Below, one piece after another: positions 45,230-54,016 of a DNA stretch of 64,000 nt. The notes below the pieces were generated by a model. The model saw only the letters and a program-made list of their open reading frames with translations, searched no databases and was not told the origin of the DNA. The stretch comes from Acidobacteriota bacterium (GTDB taxonomy: Bacteria; Acidobacteriota; Terriglobia; Terriglobales; Acidobacteriaceae). How positions within the stretch are numbered: the first letter of the stretch is position 1; each line of letters begins with the position of its first letter. The translations under genes and the position numbers were made by a program. The DNA is taken from contig JAJXZT010000022.1 in the NCBI GenBank assembly GCA_021779935.1, forward strand, positions 1-64,000, written 5' to 3'.

Positions 45230-46770
45230 GCAATTGAAGGCCCGCCGCTGGAGCGGACCATTTCCTCCAAGGTAAAGATTCCGCGCCTTCCTTCAAGAAG
45301 CTTGCCTTGGGGAAGCGCGAGTGCGAGCCGATGCAATTCTCCGGAAGCGAGATGCGGCAGACGATCCGCAGCATCGAGGAACCGGTTGGATGCATCCACG
45401 GTGATGAGTCCGTCAGTAAGAGAACGAAACTTGCGCCGATAATCGTCGCGGCTGAAGGGCCGGGCGCCGAAGGGATGCGCGTTGGCGACAGCGAGTTCGT
45501 CGACGACGCATGATCCATCGCGCAGGAAAATCTCGACACGTCCACCGAACGCTTTCTCCGTGGGATCGGGAGAGTGATAGCGGCGAGTCCATTCGGGATC
45601 TTCACGGGTTTCAATCGTCCGCCAGAGACGCATGGTGGAAGGACGATGGGCGCGGACGGGAGCGAAGCTGTCGACGTGATGCCAGCGGCCATCCTCGAGG
45701 GCGACGGCGAACATGTACATCAAGGAATGATCGAGAGTCTCACGGGAGGCATCGGGATCGAATTTCTGCGGATCGTTGGCGCCGGTGCCGATGACCTTGT
45801 GAGTGTGGTGGCTGGTATGGATGAGAATCCGCTCGATGTCCGAGAGCGAAGAAATTTTCTCACGCATGCGGAAAGCGAGATCGATGAGCGCCTGCGCCTG
45901 GTACTCGGCGCTGTGCTGCTTGGTGAAGCTGTCCATGATGGCGCGCCGGGGCTCGCCGGGTTCGGGAAGCGAGACGGTGTAAGCCGCATCGGGCCCACCG
46001 AGCATGGTGGCGATAACGCTGTCTTCGCCCTCGTAGATGGGACTGGGCGAAGTTTCGCCGCGCATGGCACGATCGACGGACTCGATGGCGAGCTTGCCGG
46101 AGTGAGCGGGTGCGAATGCCTTCCAACTGCTGATCTCTCCCTTGCGCGCCTGGCGCGTGGTGAACGAGACATGCACGGCCTGTTGCACGGCCTGATAGAT
46201 GGTCTCCACCGGGAGAGATAATAACGATCCGATGCCGGCGACCTGCGCAGGACAAAGATGCGCGATGTGATCGATGTTGTGCTGGTGCAAAGAAATAGCG
46301 CGAGCAAGAGCGATGTGAATTTCGTAGGCGGTGACGATGGCGCGAATGAGATCGCGGCCAGTGCTGCCGGCGGTTTCCGCGACGGCGAGGATGGGAGGAA
46401 TGTTGTCGCCGGGATGGGCGTATTCGGCGGCGAGGAACGTGTCGTGCATGTCGAGTTCGCGCACGGCGGTTCCGTTGGCCCACGCGGCCCACTCGGGCAA
46501 GAATCGAAGCGAGGAGTCAACACCAAAGAGAGTCGCTCCATTGGCGGAGGGACGATCAAGGGCCATGGCGCGCGCGGCGACAACAGGATGCCGATTGATG
46601 GCCGCAATGGCGACAGCAGCATTGTCGATGATGCGATTGACGGCCATGGCAGCGACCTCGTCCTGCACGGCTTCACGGCCGGCGGCAACCTCGGCGATCT
46701 TCCAGGCGAGTTGCCGGTCGCGCGGAAGAAACGCCTTCGATGGATGGACCTTCACGGTGTACGACTGCAT
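45226..46770 (-). CDS. MmgE/PrpD-family dehydratase
   Basis: 514-residue member of the MmgE/PrpD family, which includes 2-methylcitrate dehydratase and immune-responsive cis-aconitate decarboxylase. Recognisable segments: FLPEWAAWANGTAVRELDMH, EYAHPGDNIPPILAVAE, ISSWKAFAPAHSGKLAIESV and EDGRWHHVDSFAP. The domain is complete and of usual length. The upstream gene belongs to the isocitrate-lyase family, so a methylcitrate-cycle role is attractive. No methylcitrate synthase is nearby, so the substrate could be another tricarboxylate or branched acid. Confidence 0.85.
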   Translation of the reverse strand: MQSYTVKVHPSKAFLPRDRQLAWKIAEVAAGREAVQDEVAAMAVNRIIDNAAVAIAAINRHPVVAARAMALDRPSANGATLFGVDSSLRFLPEWAAWANGTAVRELDMHDTFLAAEYAHPGDNIPPILAVAETAGSTGRDLIRAIVTAYEIHIALARAISLHQHNIDHIAHLCPAQVAGIGSLLSLPVETIYQAVQQAVHVSFTTRQARKGEISSWKAFAPAHSGKLAIESVDRAMRGETSPSPIYEGEDSVIATMLGGPDAAYTVSLPEPGEPRRAIMDSFTKQHSAEYQAQALIDLAFRMREKISSLSDIERILIHTSHHTHKVIGTGANDPQKFDPDASRETLDHSLMYMFAVALEDGRWHHVDSFAPVRAHRPSTMRLWRTIETREDPEWTRRYHSPDPTEKAFGGRVEIFLRDGSCVVDELAVANAHPFGARPFSRDDYRRKFRSLTDGLITVDASNRFLDAADRLPHLASGELHRLALALPQGKLLEGRRGIFTLEEMVRSSGGPSIA

Positions 46771-46787
46771 CGAACTCCTCGAAAGAT

Positions 46788-46965
46788 AGCTACTAGCTAC
46801 TGGGTGTTAGCTATTAGCAACGGCAAAGACAACATCAAAGCCAACCAACGCGCTCTGCTTCCCACCCTTCGCTGCGCTCAGGATGGGACACCCACATTCT
46901 GCCGATCCCATGCAAGCAACAGAGGCTTGCATGGGCCACCCGGTCCTGCTCAGGATGGAGCGTCC
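46788..46965. repeat. Composite repeat family, copy c
   Basis: The order is: AGCTACTAGCTACTGGGTGT and TTAGCTATTAGC (A), CAACGGCAAAGACAACATCAA (B, period about 6), then two C-type palindromes. One is CCCACCCTTCGCTGCGCTCA with its returning arm TGGGACACCC. The other is CCCATGCAAGCAACAGAG with GCTTGCATGGGCCACCC. It separates the PrpD-like gene from the isocitrate-lyase-family gene. Confidence 0.65.
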
Positions 46966-47846
46966 GGGGAATATTTGCGTTCCAATACATCGAACTCCGG
47001 TTTGCCTACGAGACGCTGGCGCTCAGAGAACGAAGCGACAGAGGAACTTGTCTCATCGAGACGGCCGTCCTGCTTCAGTTCGCGAAGCGCGGCCGACATA
47101 CCAGCTATTGCTCCCTGCAATGCAGCGTTGGCGTAGAGAACCATACCGAAACCCATCGCCGCGAGATGCGCATGATCGACGATGGGCGTGCGTCCGCCGA
47201 CGACCATGTTGGCCACCTGCGGCACGGAAAGCAGTTGCGGAATGCGGCGCAGTTCCTCTTCCGTCTCCGGAGCCTCGACGAAAGTGACATCGGCGCCGGC
47301 CTCAATGAAGCGCGCGGCGCGTTCGATGGCAGCGTCAAAGCCGAGCTCGGCACGCGCGTCAGTGCGGGCGATCACGAGGAAATCAGAATGACGGCGCGCG
47401 TCCACCGCGGCGGCGATCCTGGCGAGCATTTCTTCGAGGGGGACGACTTCCTTGCCGGAGAAGTGGCCGCAGCGCTTTGGCATGACCTGATCCTCGATCT
47501 GCACGGCGTTGGCTCCGGCACGCTCGAGCACGCGGACAGCATGGCGGACGTTGAGCGCGTTTCCGAAGCCGGTGTCGGCATCGACGATGATGGGCAGATC
47601 GACGGCGTTGCGAATGGCGGCGGTGTGCTGCGCGATTTCATTGAGGCCGATAAAGGCGAGGTCGGGCATGCCAAGGTATGTGTTGGTGATGCCCGCACCG
47701 GTAACATAGACGGCCTCGAACTGGAGATCGGCGATGATGCGGGCGGTCAGCGCATTGGGTGCGCCGGGAACAAGCAGTGCACGGCGCTCGGCAAGCTTCG
47801 CGCGAAGAGTTGCACCAGAATCGTCGAGTTTGGAGTCAATGGTCAT
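46950..47846 (-). CDS. Isocitrate lyase/PEP mutase-family carbon-carbon lyase (PrpB-like)
   Basis: 298 residues. The TIM-barrel signature VPGAPNALTARI is followed by metal-site IVDADTGFGNALN and AVQIEDQVMPKRCGHFSGKE. The KRCGH loop carries the catalytic Cys of methylisocitrate, dimethylmalate and isocitrate lyases. IARTDARAE and VTFVEAPET are also present. It probably cleaves a methylisocitrate-like substrate made with the PrpD-like protein downstream. I start at ATG 47846 (MTIDSKLDDSGAT). The frame is open 39 codons further, but that part is repeat-derived. The 3' end overlaps the neighbouring intergenic repeat copy. Confidence 0.85.
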   Translation of the reverse strand: MTIDSKLDDSGATLRAKLAERRALLVPGAPNALTARIIADLQFEAVYVTGAGITNTYLGMPDLAFIGLNEIAQHTAAIRNAVDLPIIVDADTGFGNALNVRHAVRVLERAGANAVQIEDQVMPKRCGHFSGKEVVPLEEMLARIAAAVDARRHSDFLVIARTDARAELGFDAAIERAARFIEAGADVTFVEAPETEEELRRIPQLLSVPQVANMVVGGRTPIVDHAHLAAMGFGMVLYANAALQGAIAGMSAALRELKQDGRLDETSSSVASFSERQRLVGKPEFDVLERKYSPDAPS

Positions 47847-47856
47847 GGGGAAAGAA

Positions 47857-47912
47857 GTCACAAGTCTCAAGTCACGAGCAAAAGCAACTGCAAGATCAAA
47901 GTGAACCAATGC
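47857..47912. repeat. Composite repeat family, copy d (A and B modules)
   Basis: AAGTCACAAGTCTCAAGTCA (tandem 7-base-like units) leads into CGAGCAAAAGCAACTGCAAG, the hexamer-periodic module. The C palindrome is absent or decayed. Confidence 0.45.
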
Positions 47913-48466
47913 GTTCTGGGTTCCTGCGGTATCACCTAACAACGAGGCGCGAGCGTGGGGCATCTGGCATTCGCCTGCCGGTACATAATTCGTCGCGAAT
48001 AACCACGAAAGCGCCTTTGTAGCTTAATCGACATGTGTAAATATTCATCCTCTTGGCAGCGAATGGTGCGCGATTTGCGACCGTGTCGATGCGCCAACAG
48101 GGTCTTCAAAATATCACAATGTCTGCGCGATGAAAGCTGCATGGAAGCGAGTTTGAGGTTTCTGTAGTTTTTTTAATCTTTGATTAATGAGTGGTTCATC
48201 TAATCCACAAAGAATCATCGGGCTCAGTCAGTGGGCCGGATCAGGGACGGCAAGCGGTTCACGGCATCAACTTTCAAATTGCAGAAAACCTAGGGACTGG
48301 CTGAAAACCACGCACTGGCGGAGGTTGGGAGACCACGAACAAAAGCCACGCGGCGAGAATATGAGAGCGCACGCGTGCGGTGGCCAGTCTACTCAAGGAC
48401 GACGGAGTTCAGCTCCGCGTTCATCACGGAAACGCAGGGCTGGCACTTAATGGCCAGGGAGGAATT
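47913..48466. other. Divergent intergenic region before the second receptor
   Basis: About 550 bases with no supported gene. An AT-rich tract (TTTTTTAATCTTTGATTAAT at about 48170-48188) is a plausible promoter region for the TonB-receptor operon. A palindrome CGCACGCGTGCG lies at about 48368-48379. Frames at 48187-48450 have no start signals or motifs. Confidence 0.4.
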
Positions 48467-51400
48467 ATGCAGCGGATGTTGAAGTGGTTGTTTTGTGTGT
48501 CCTTGCTGGCGGGCGCCGCGTGGGCGCAGGTGTCGGGCGGCGCGATCCAGGGAACGGTTGCGGATCCCTCGGGCAGCGTCGTACCGGGAGCGAAGGTTGA
48601 AATTCGAAACACGTTGACGGGGGTAGTGCGCGGCGTGGTGACGGACGCGCGCGGAGTGTACAACGTGCCGAACCTTGTGCCGGGTCCGTACGAGGTGACG
48701 GCTACGGCGAAGGGATTTGCAAAAGCGGTGATCTCGCACGTGGGGCTGACGGTTGGCGGCGAACTGGTGGAGAACCTGACATTCAAAGTCGGGAACGTGA
48801 ATCAGCAAGTGAACGTGAGCGCAGCCCCTCCATCTGTGAATACATCGAACGCGACGATCAGCGGAGTGGTGGGAGCGAAGACGGTGAAGGAACTGCCACT
48901 GAATGGACGCGACTGGTCTTCACTGGCGGTGCTGGAGCCAGGCGTGTCACAGATTCTGACGCAGCCGGCGAATTCGGTGACGAACAGCACACGGTTGAAC
49001 CGCGGCGTGGGCGCGCAACTCACGATCGGCGGGAACCGTCCGCAGCAAAACAACTATCGCGTGGATGGCGTGAGCATCAACGATTATGCGAACGCGGCGC
49101 CGGGCGGAGTGCTGGGCGCAAACCTGGGCGTGGATGCGGTGCAGGAATTTTCGGTGATCACGAGCAACGCGCCGGCTCCCTATGGAATGAGCTCGGGCGG
49201 AATCATCAACGCGCAGACGGACTCAGGAACGAACAAGTTCCACGGGTCGGCATACGAGTTCCTGCGCAACAGCGCATTGGACGCGCGCAACTACTTCGAC
49301 GGGCCGAGCGTACCGCCGTTCCGGAGAAACCAGTTTGGCGCATCGTCGGGCGGACCACTCATCAAGAACCGGACGTTCATCTTTGGAGATTACGAGGGAG
49401 TGCGGCAATCGCTGACGGGCTCGGATGTGATCTTTGTGCCGACAGCGGCGGCGCGAGCGGGGCACCTGGTGAGCGGAAACGTGACGGTGAATCCGCAGGT
49501 GGCGCCGTATCTTGCGTTGTGGCCGCTACCGAACGGAGCGATCAAAGGCGATACGGGAGCCTATACGTTCGGAAGCAAAGAAGTGTCGAGCGAGGATTTC
49601 TTTACGACGCGACTGGACCACACAATTTCCAAGAACGACTTTGCGCACGCTACATATCTCTTCGACAACGGCAACTCAAGCGGTCCGGACAACATGAACG
49701 AACTGGTGATTGGGACTTCGATCGGGCGGCAGATGGCATCGGTGGAGGAGACGCACATCTTCAGCTCGGCGCTGCTGAACACGGCGCGTTTCGGATTTAC
49801 ACGGTCAGTGGCGGATGCGCCGAAAGTATTTTCAGTGGTCAACAACCTGGCGAACGATCCATCGTTGGGATTCCTGCCGGGGCTGCCTCCGGGACAGATT
49901 GCAGTGACGGGGATAGAGAGTTTCCAGGGCGGACCGAACGGACTGGGAGAATTCAAATACCACTACAACACGTTCCAGTATTACGACGATGTTTTCCTGA
50001 CGAAGGGAAATCACTCGATGCAATTCGGCGGAATGGTGGAACGGATACAGTCGAACGAAGTTGGAAGCTCGCACGCGCTGGGATCGTATAAGTTCGGCTC
50101 GCTATCGAACTTCCTGCAAAACAAGCCGACATCGCTGCAATCGGCATTGTCGCCGAATTTGTCGGAGATGGGAATCCGGCAGACGATTTTTGGAATTTAC
50201 GTGCAGGATAACTGGCACGCGCGCAAGAACCTGAACGTGAACCTGGGCATGCGATATGAAATGTCGACGGTGCCGACGGAAATCCACGGAATGCTGTCAA
50301 CCCTGGCGACGCCGGAGTCGGTGACGCCGCGGACGGGAAATCCGTACTTCAATAATCCGACGCTGAAGAATTTCGAGCCGCGCATTGGACTGGCGTGGGA
50401 CCCGTTCGGCGATGGCAAGACCTCAGTGCGAGCGGGCTTCGGCATGTACGACGTGTTGCCGCTGCCATACCTGTTCGAACTGGAAACGATGCTGTCAGCG
50501 CCGTATTTTGCGCAAGGCAGCAACGCGAAACTGCCGGCGGGAACCTTCCCGACAAAAGCAGTATCGCTACTGACCGGATTGCGGCAGGCGTACATACAGC
50601 CGAATCCGGGACGGAATTACGTGATGCAGTGGAACCTGACGGCGGAACGGCAAGTGACGCCGTGGATGGCGGCGTCGCTGGGATACATCGGGTCGGAGGG
50701 AGTGCACCAGCCGTTCAACGCGCCGGACATGAACATGGTTCTGCCGACGAAAACGGCAGCGGGTTATGTGTGGCCGAGCCCGAAAGGAAGCGGTACGACG
50801 ATCAATCCGGCGAACGGCGACGTTGCAGGACTGCTGTGGGAAGGCACGTCTTCGTATAACGGCATGCAGGTGAAGATCAACGGAACGATCAAGGGCTCGC
50901 TGCGGTACGAAGGATCGTATACGTGGTCGAAGAATTTCGACACAAGCTCGTCGTCGGTGGCGGGTTCGACGTTCGACAACTCAGTGGTGAACATGCCGTG
51001 GTTCGACCTGAGCCTGAACCGCGCGCTTTCGGATTACGACGTGCGAAACGTGGCGACGATCAACTACCTGTGGGCACTGCCGAGCGCGGCGAAGTCGTGG
51101 GGCGCGGCGGGATGGGCCCTGCGCGGATGGACCTGGGGCAGCATCCTGACGCTGCGCAGCGGACTGCCGTTTACGCCGCAGATCAGCGGAAACATCCTGG
51201 GACAGAACAGTACATTGACAGTTGACTATCCAAATGTGGTGCCGGGCTGCAAGGCGACGAATCCGGGGAAAGTAGATTATTTAAATGCCTCGTGCTTCAC
51301 GCTGCCGGCGCCGCTGACGCTGGGGAACGCAAGACGGAACTCACTGACGGGACCGGGATTGTTCAACGTGGACACGACGTTCATGAAGGACACGCACATT

Positions 51401-51601
51401 CCGCGGATCTCGGAGACGTTCGACGTGCAGTTCCAGGCGCAACTCTTCAACGTGTTCAACCATACGAACTTCGCGCCTCCGCTGAAGGGGACGACGAACA
51501 TCTTCAACGCAAACGGAGCGCTGCTGGCAAATGCCGGACAGATCACCAGCACGGTGACGACGTCACGACAGATACAGTTTGCACTGAAGTTTATCTGGTA
51601 G
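48467..51601 (+). CDS. Oar-like TonB-dependent outer membrane receptor, second
   Basis: 1044 residues. Signal peptide MLKWLFCVSLLAGAAWAQ (cleavage near residue 20). Carboxypeptidase-regulatory domain at about 23-105 (QGTVADPSGSVVPGAKVEI). Plug segment KELPLNGRDWSSLAVLEPG at about 140-158. Long beta-barrel, ending in FALKFIW with a terminal aromatic. The ATG 48467 follows GGAGG closely; the 29 codons upstream in frame have no family similarity. Two PstS-like binding proteins, a beta-propeller and a tandem-domain secreted protein follow on the same strand. This points to uptake of a specific nutrient rather than a general role. Confidence 0.92.
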   Translation: MQRMLKWLFCVSLLAGAAWAQVSGGAIQGTVADPSGSVVPGAKVEIRNTLTGVVRGVVTDARGVYNVPNLVPGPYEVTATAKGFAKAVISHVGLTVGGELVENLTFKVGNVNQQVNVSAAPPSVNTSNATISGVVGAKTVKELPLNGRDWSSLAVLEPGVSQILTQPANSVTNSTRLNRGVGAQLTIGGNRPQQNNYRVDGVSINDYANAAPGGVLGANLGVDAVQEFSVITSNAPAPYGMSSGGIINAQTDSGTNKFHGSAYEFLRNSALDARNYFDGPSVPPFRRNQFGASSGGPLIKNRTFIFGDYEGVRQSLTGSDVIFVPTAAARAGHLVSGNVTVNPQVAPYLALWPLPNGAIKGDTGAYTFGSKEVSSEDFFTTRLDHTISKNDFAHATYLFDNGNSSGPDNMNELVIGTSIGRQMASVEETHIFSSALLNTARFGFTRSVADAPKVFSVVNNLANDPSLGFLPGLPPGQIAVTGIESFQGGPNGLGEFKYHYNTFQYYDDVFLTKGNHSMQFGGMVERIQSNEVGSSHALGSYKFGSLSNFLQNKPTSLQSALSPNLSEMGIRQTIFGIYVQDNWHARKNLNVNLGMRYEMSTVPTEIHGMLSTLATPESVTPRTGNPYFNNPTLKNFEPRIGLAWDPFGDGKTSVRAGFGMYDVLPLPYLFELETMLSAPYFAQGSNAKLPAGTFPTKAVSLLTGLRQAYIQPNPGRNYVMQWNLTAERQVTPWMAASLGYIGSEGVHQPFNAPDMNMVLPTKTAAGYVWPSPKGSGTTINPANGDVAGLLWEGTSSYNGMQVKINGTIKGSLRYEGSYTWSKNFDTSSSSVAGSTFDNSVVNMPWFDLSLNRALSDYDVRNVATINYLWALPSAAKSWGAAGWALRGWTWGSILTLRSGLPFTPQISGNILGQNSTLTVDYPNVVPGCKATNPGKVDYLNASCFTLPAPLTLGNARRNSLTGPGLFNVDTTFMKDTHIPRISETFDVQFQAQLFNVFNHTNFAPPLKGTTNIFNANGALLANAGQITSTVTTSRQIQFALKFIW

Positions 51602-51711
51602 TACGAGCCGTCAAAGGCGCGCGAATCAACGCACGCGCCAGAGGCGATCCGGCAGCGTGTTTCCCCGGTGCGCTGCCGGCCTTTCATGATTCGAGAGAAG
51701 GTTTCTTACCA

Positions 51712-52833
51712 ATGAAAAAGACTCTGCTCGCAGTTGCGCTCGTGTTGGGAACTACTCCGTTTGCGGCCGGACAGACGAAGCCGGCAAAACAGGAAGAGCC
51801 GGATACGTACAAACTGCCGGTGAATCCGCCGTCGTGGGACGATACGGCGCGTCCGCTGCCGACGCCGGATTTTCTACAGCCGAGGCTGGACGACGAGTTG
51901 ACGACATTCAAGCCGCAGTATGGAAAAAATCTCACGGGAAAGATTACGTGCACATCGTTCAACGTGTTGCCGCAACTGGTAGATATGTGGGTGGAGGGAT
52001 TCAAGGAGTATTACCCGAACGTGCAGGTGAGCAATCCGCCGCCGTACTCGGGGAAGGCGGCGCTGTGGCTGATCGATGGGAAGATCAACTGCGCGTTCAT
52101 TTCGCGGGAGCTGAAGCATTCGGATGTCACGCAGTTCCAGCAGAAGTATGGATATCCGCCGACAAGCATTCCGGTGGTGGGCGGGAGCTTCGACCACTAC
52201 GGCTTCCTGGACTCGATCGCGTTTATCGTGAACAAGGACAACCCCATCAACAAGCTGACGTATCAGCAACTGGACGCGATTTTTTCGCGCACGCGGTACA
52301 GAGGCGCTCCGCAGGCGATTACGACGTGGGGGCAACTCGGGCTGAAAGGCGAATGGGCGGACAAGCCGATTCACGTTTATGGAGTGAAGCCGTGGAACGG
52401 ATTCGAAGAATTCGTGCGCGAGAAAGTGTTGTCAGTGGGCGACAAGCGCGGCGAATGGAGCGACACGATGGACCTCTCAAACAAGGTGATTATGCCGATT
52501 CCACTGTGGGTGGGCTGGGATAAGTACGGCATCAGCTATAGCGGGATGGCGTTCATCACGGAGAGCACGAAGCCGATTGCGGTGGCAGAGAACTCGAACG
52601 GCCCGTATTATGCGCCAACCTATAAAGAAGTGGCGCTGGCGAATTATCCGCTGGCAAGAGTTTCGTACATCAATGTGAACAAGCAGCCGGACAAGCCGCT
52701 GAATCCGGCGATGGAAGAATTCATTCGCTACATCCTGAGCAGGCAGGGGCAGCAGAAGGTGCTGGATGAAGGCATCTATATGCCGCTGCGCGAGAAACAG
52801 GTCACGCCGAGCCTGAAGTATTTGAGTAAATAA
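51712..52833 (+). CDS. PstS-like periplasmic substrate-binding protein 1
   Basis: 373 residues. Signal peptide MKKTLLAVALVLGTTPFAAG. The PBP-like fold of PstS is visible: LTGKITCTSFNVLPQLVDMW, INCAFISRELKHSD, the hinge segment IAFIVNKDNPINKLTYQQLD and ITTWGQLGLKGEW. The C-terminal FIRYILSRQGQQKVL is typical of the PstS family. The canonical phosphate-pocket loop G-R-x-x-S-G-T is replaced by YGVKPWNGFEEF. The ligand may therefore not be phosphate. No pstCAB permease is present. GAGAAGG lies about eleven bases before the ATG. The stop overlaps the next start by one base (TAATG). Confidence 0.85.
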   Translation: MKKTLLAVALVLGTTPFAAGQTKPAKQEEPDTYKLPVNPPSWDDTARPLPTPDFLQPRLDDELTTFKPQYGKNLTGKITCTSFNVLPQLVDMWVEGFKEYYPNVQVSNPPPYSGKAALWLIDGKINCAFISRELKHSDVTQFQQKYGYPPTSIPVVGGSFDHYGFLDSIAFIVNKDNPINKLTYQQLDAIFSRTRYRGAPQAITTWGQLGLKGEWADKPIHVYGVKPWNGFEEFVREKVLSVGDKRGEWSDTMDLSNKVIMPIPLWVGWDKYGISYSGMAFITESTKPIAVAENSNGPYYAPTYKEVALANYPLARVSYINVNKQPDKPLNPAMEEFIRYILSRQGQQKVLDEGIYMPLREKQVTPSLKYLSK

Positions 52834-53993
52834 TGATGCGAAGGGTAAGAGTTGCGGCGATTGCGCTGGCCGTTACGTGGACTAGTGTCTGTGCATGGGG
52901 ACAGGCACGACTGCCGGAATATCGGGCGGAACGTCAGGTGACGGGCACGATACGAAGCTGGGGCAGCGCGCAGATGCAGGATTTGATGCAGCGCTGGGAG
53001 ACGGGGTTCCACAAGTACCAGCCGCAGGTGAAATTTGAAGACAAGTTGAACGGCGTGGTATCGGCGATGGGCGGGTTATACAGCGGCGCGGCAGACCTGG
53101 CGCTGATGGGACGCGAAATATGGCCGATGGAGAGCATGGCGTTCCGGCAGGCGACGGGCTATCGCGCAACGGGAGTGGAAGTAGCGACGGGAAGCTTCGA
53201 CGTCCCGACAAAAGCGGATGCGCTGGTGATCTTTGTGCACAAGGGTAATCCGATTTCACACCTGACGCTGCAACAACTGGACGCGATCTTTGGCGCAGAG
53301 CACAGACGCGGGACGACAAATTTCCGTACGTGGGGTGACTTGGGATTGACGGGAGAGTGGGCGCATCATCCGATCGATCTCTACGGCGCGAGGCTGGACA
53401 GCGCAGTGGCGATCTCTTTCCGCAACGTGGTGATGAAGGGAAGTTTGCAATGGCACTGCGGGATCCATGAGTACGCGAACCGTCCGAAACCGGGCGGAGG
53501 GCGGATTGACTGGGGAAAGCAAATTTTGGATGCGTTGGCCAAAGACCGCTACGGGATCGCAATTTCGAATCCTTATTATGCGGGACCAGAGGTGAAGGCG
53601 GTGGCGCTGGGCGAGCACGCGCAAGGACCATTCGTGGCCGCGACGAGAGAGAGCGTGCAGGACCGGAGCTATCCGCTGGCGCGGGCGGTGTACATCTTCT
53701 ACCGGCACGCGCCGGGGAAAGAGATTGATCCGGCGCAAGAGGAATTCCTGAAGTACGTACTGAGCCGGCAGGGACAGGATGACGTGAAACAAGAGGGAGC
53801 ATATCTTCCGTTGCCGGTGCAGATGGCGGAGAAAGAACGATGGAAGCTTTCCCACGTTATCGCCCAACAACAGGGCGCGAACGTGGGGCAGCCGGGGAAG
53901 AGTTTCGAGTTTCGAGTTTCAAGTTTCGAGAAAAAACGAAACCAAAAGCAAAGACGAATACAACTACCCCACTCAAGCCAAAAGAAGGCTTGA
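52833..53993 (+). CDS. PstS-like periplasmic substrate-binding protein 2, repeat-derived C-terminus
   Basis: 386 residues; paralogue of the upstream protein. Signal peptide near residues 1-25 (VAAIALAVTWTSVCAWGQ). Shared segments: GTIRSWGSAQMQDLMQRWE, LALMGREIWPMES, LVIFVHKGNPISHLTLQQLD and FLKYVLSRQGQDDV. Pocket residues again differ from phosphate-binding PstS (GARLDSAVAISFRN). After about residue 352 the chain reads into an intergenic repeat (EFRVSSFEKKRNQKQRR) and stops inside its palindrome. The last 35 or so residues are therefore not part of the fold. It may deliver ligand from the TonB receptor, or act as an extracellular scavenger. Confidence 0.85.
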   Translation: MMRRVRVAAIALAVTWTSVCAWGQARLPEYRAERQVTGTIRSWGSAQMQDLMQRWETGFHKYQPQVKFEDKLNGVVSAMGGLYSGAADLALMGREIWPMESMAFRQATGYRATGVEVATGSFDVPTKADALVIFVHKGNPISHLTLQQLDAIFGAEHRRGTTNFRTWGDLGLTGEWAHHPIDLYGARLDSAVAISFRNVVMKGSLQWHCGIHEYANRPKPGGGRIDWGKQILDALAKDRYGIAISNPYYAGPEVKAVALGEHAQGPFVAATRESVQDRSYPLARAVYIFYRHAPGKEIDPAQEEFLKYVLSRQGQDDVKQEGAYLPLPVQMAEKERWKLSHVIAQQQGANVGQPGKSFEFRVSSFEKKRNQKQRRIQLPHSSQKKA

Positions 53994-53999
53994 ATGAAA
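53903..53999. repeat. Composite repeat family, copy e, overlapping a coding end
   Basis: GAGTTTCGAGTTTCGAGTTT repeats (A-like, 7-bp period GAGTTTC), then AAACCAAAAGCAAAGACGAA (B), then CTACCCCACTCAAGCC returning as GGCTTGAATG (C). The stop codon of the second binding-protein gene lies within the palindrome (TGA at 53991-53993). Confidence 0.7.
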
Positions 54000-54016
54000 T
54001 ACCCGGCAGGTGGGCG

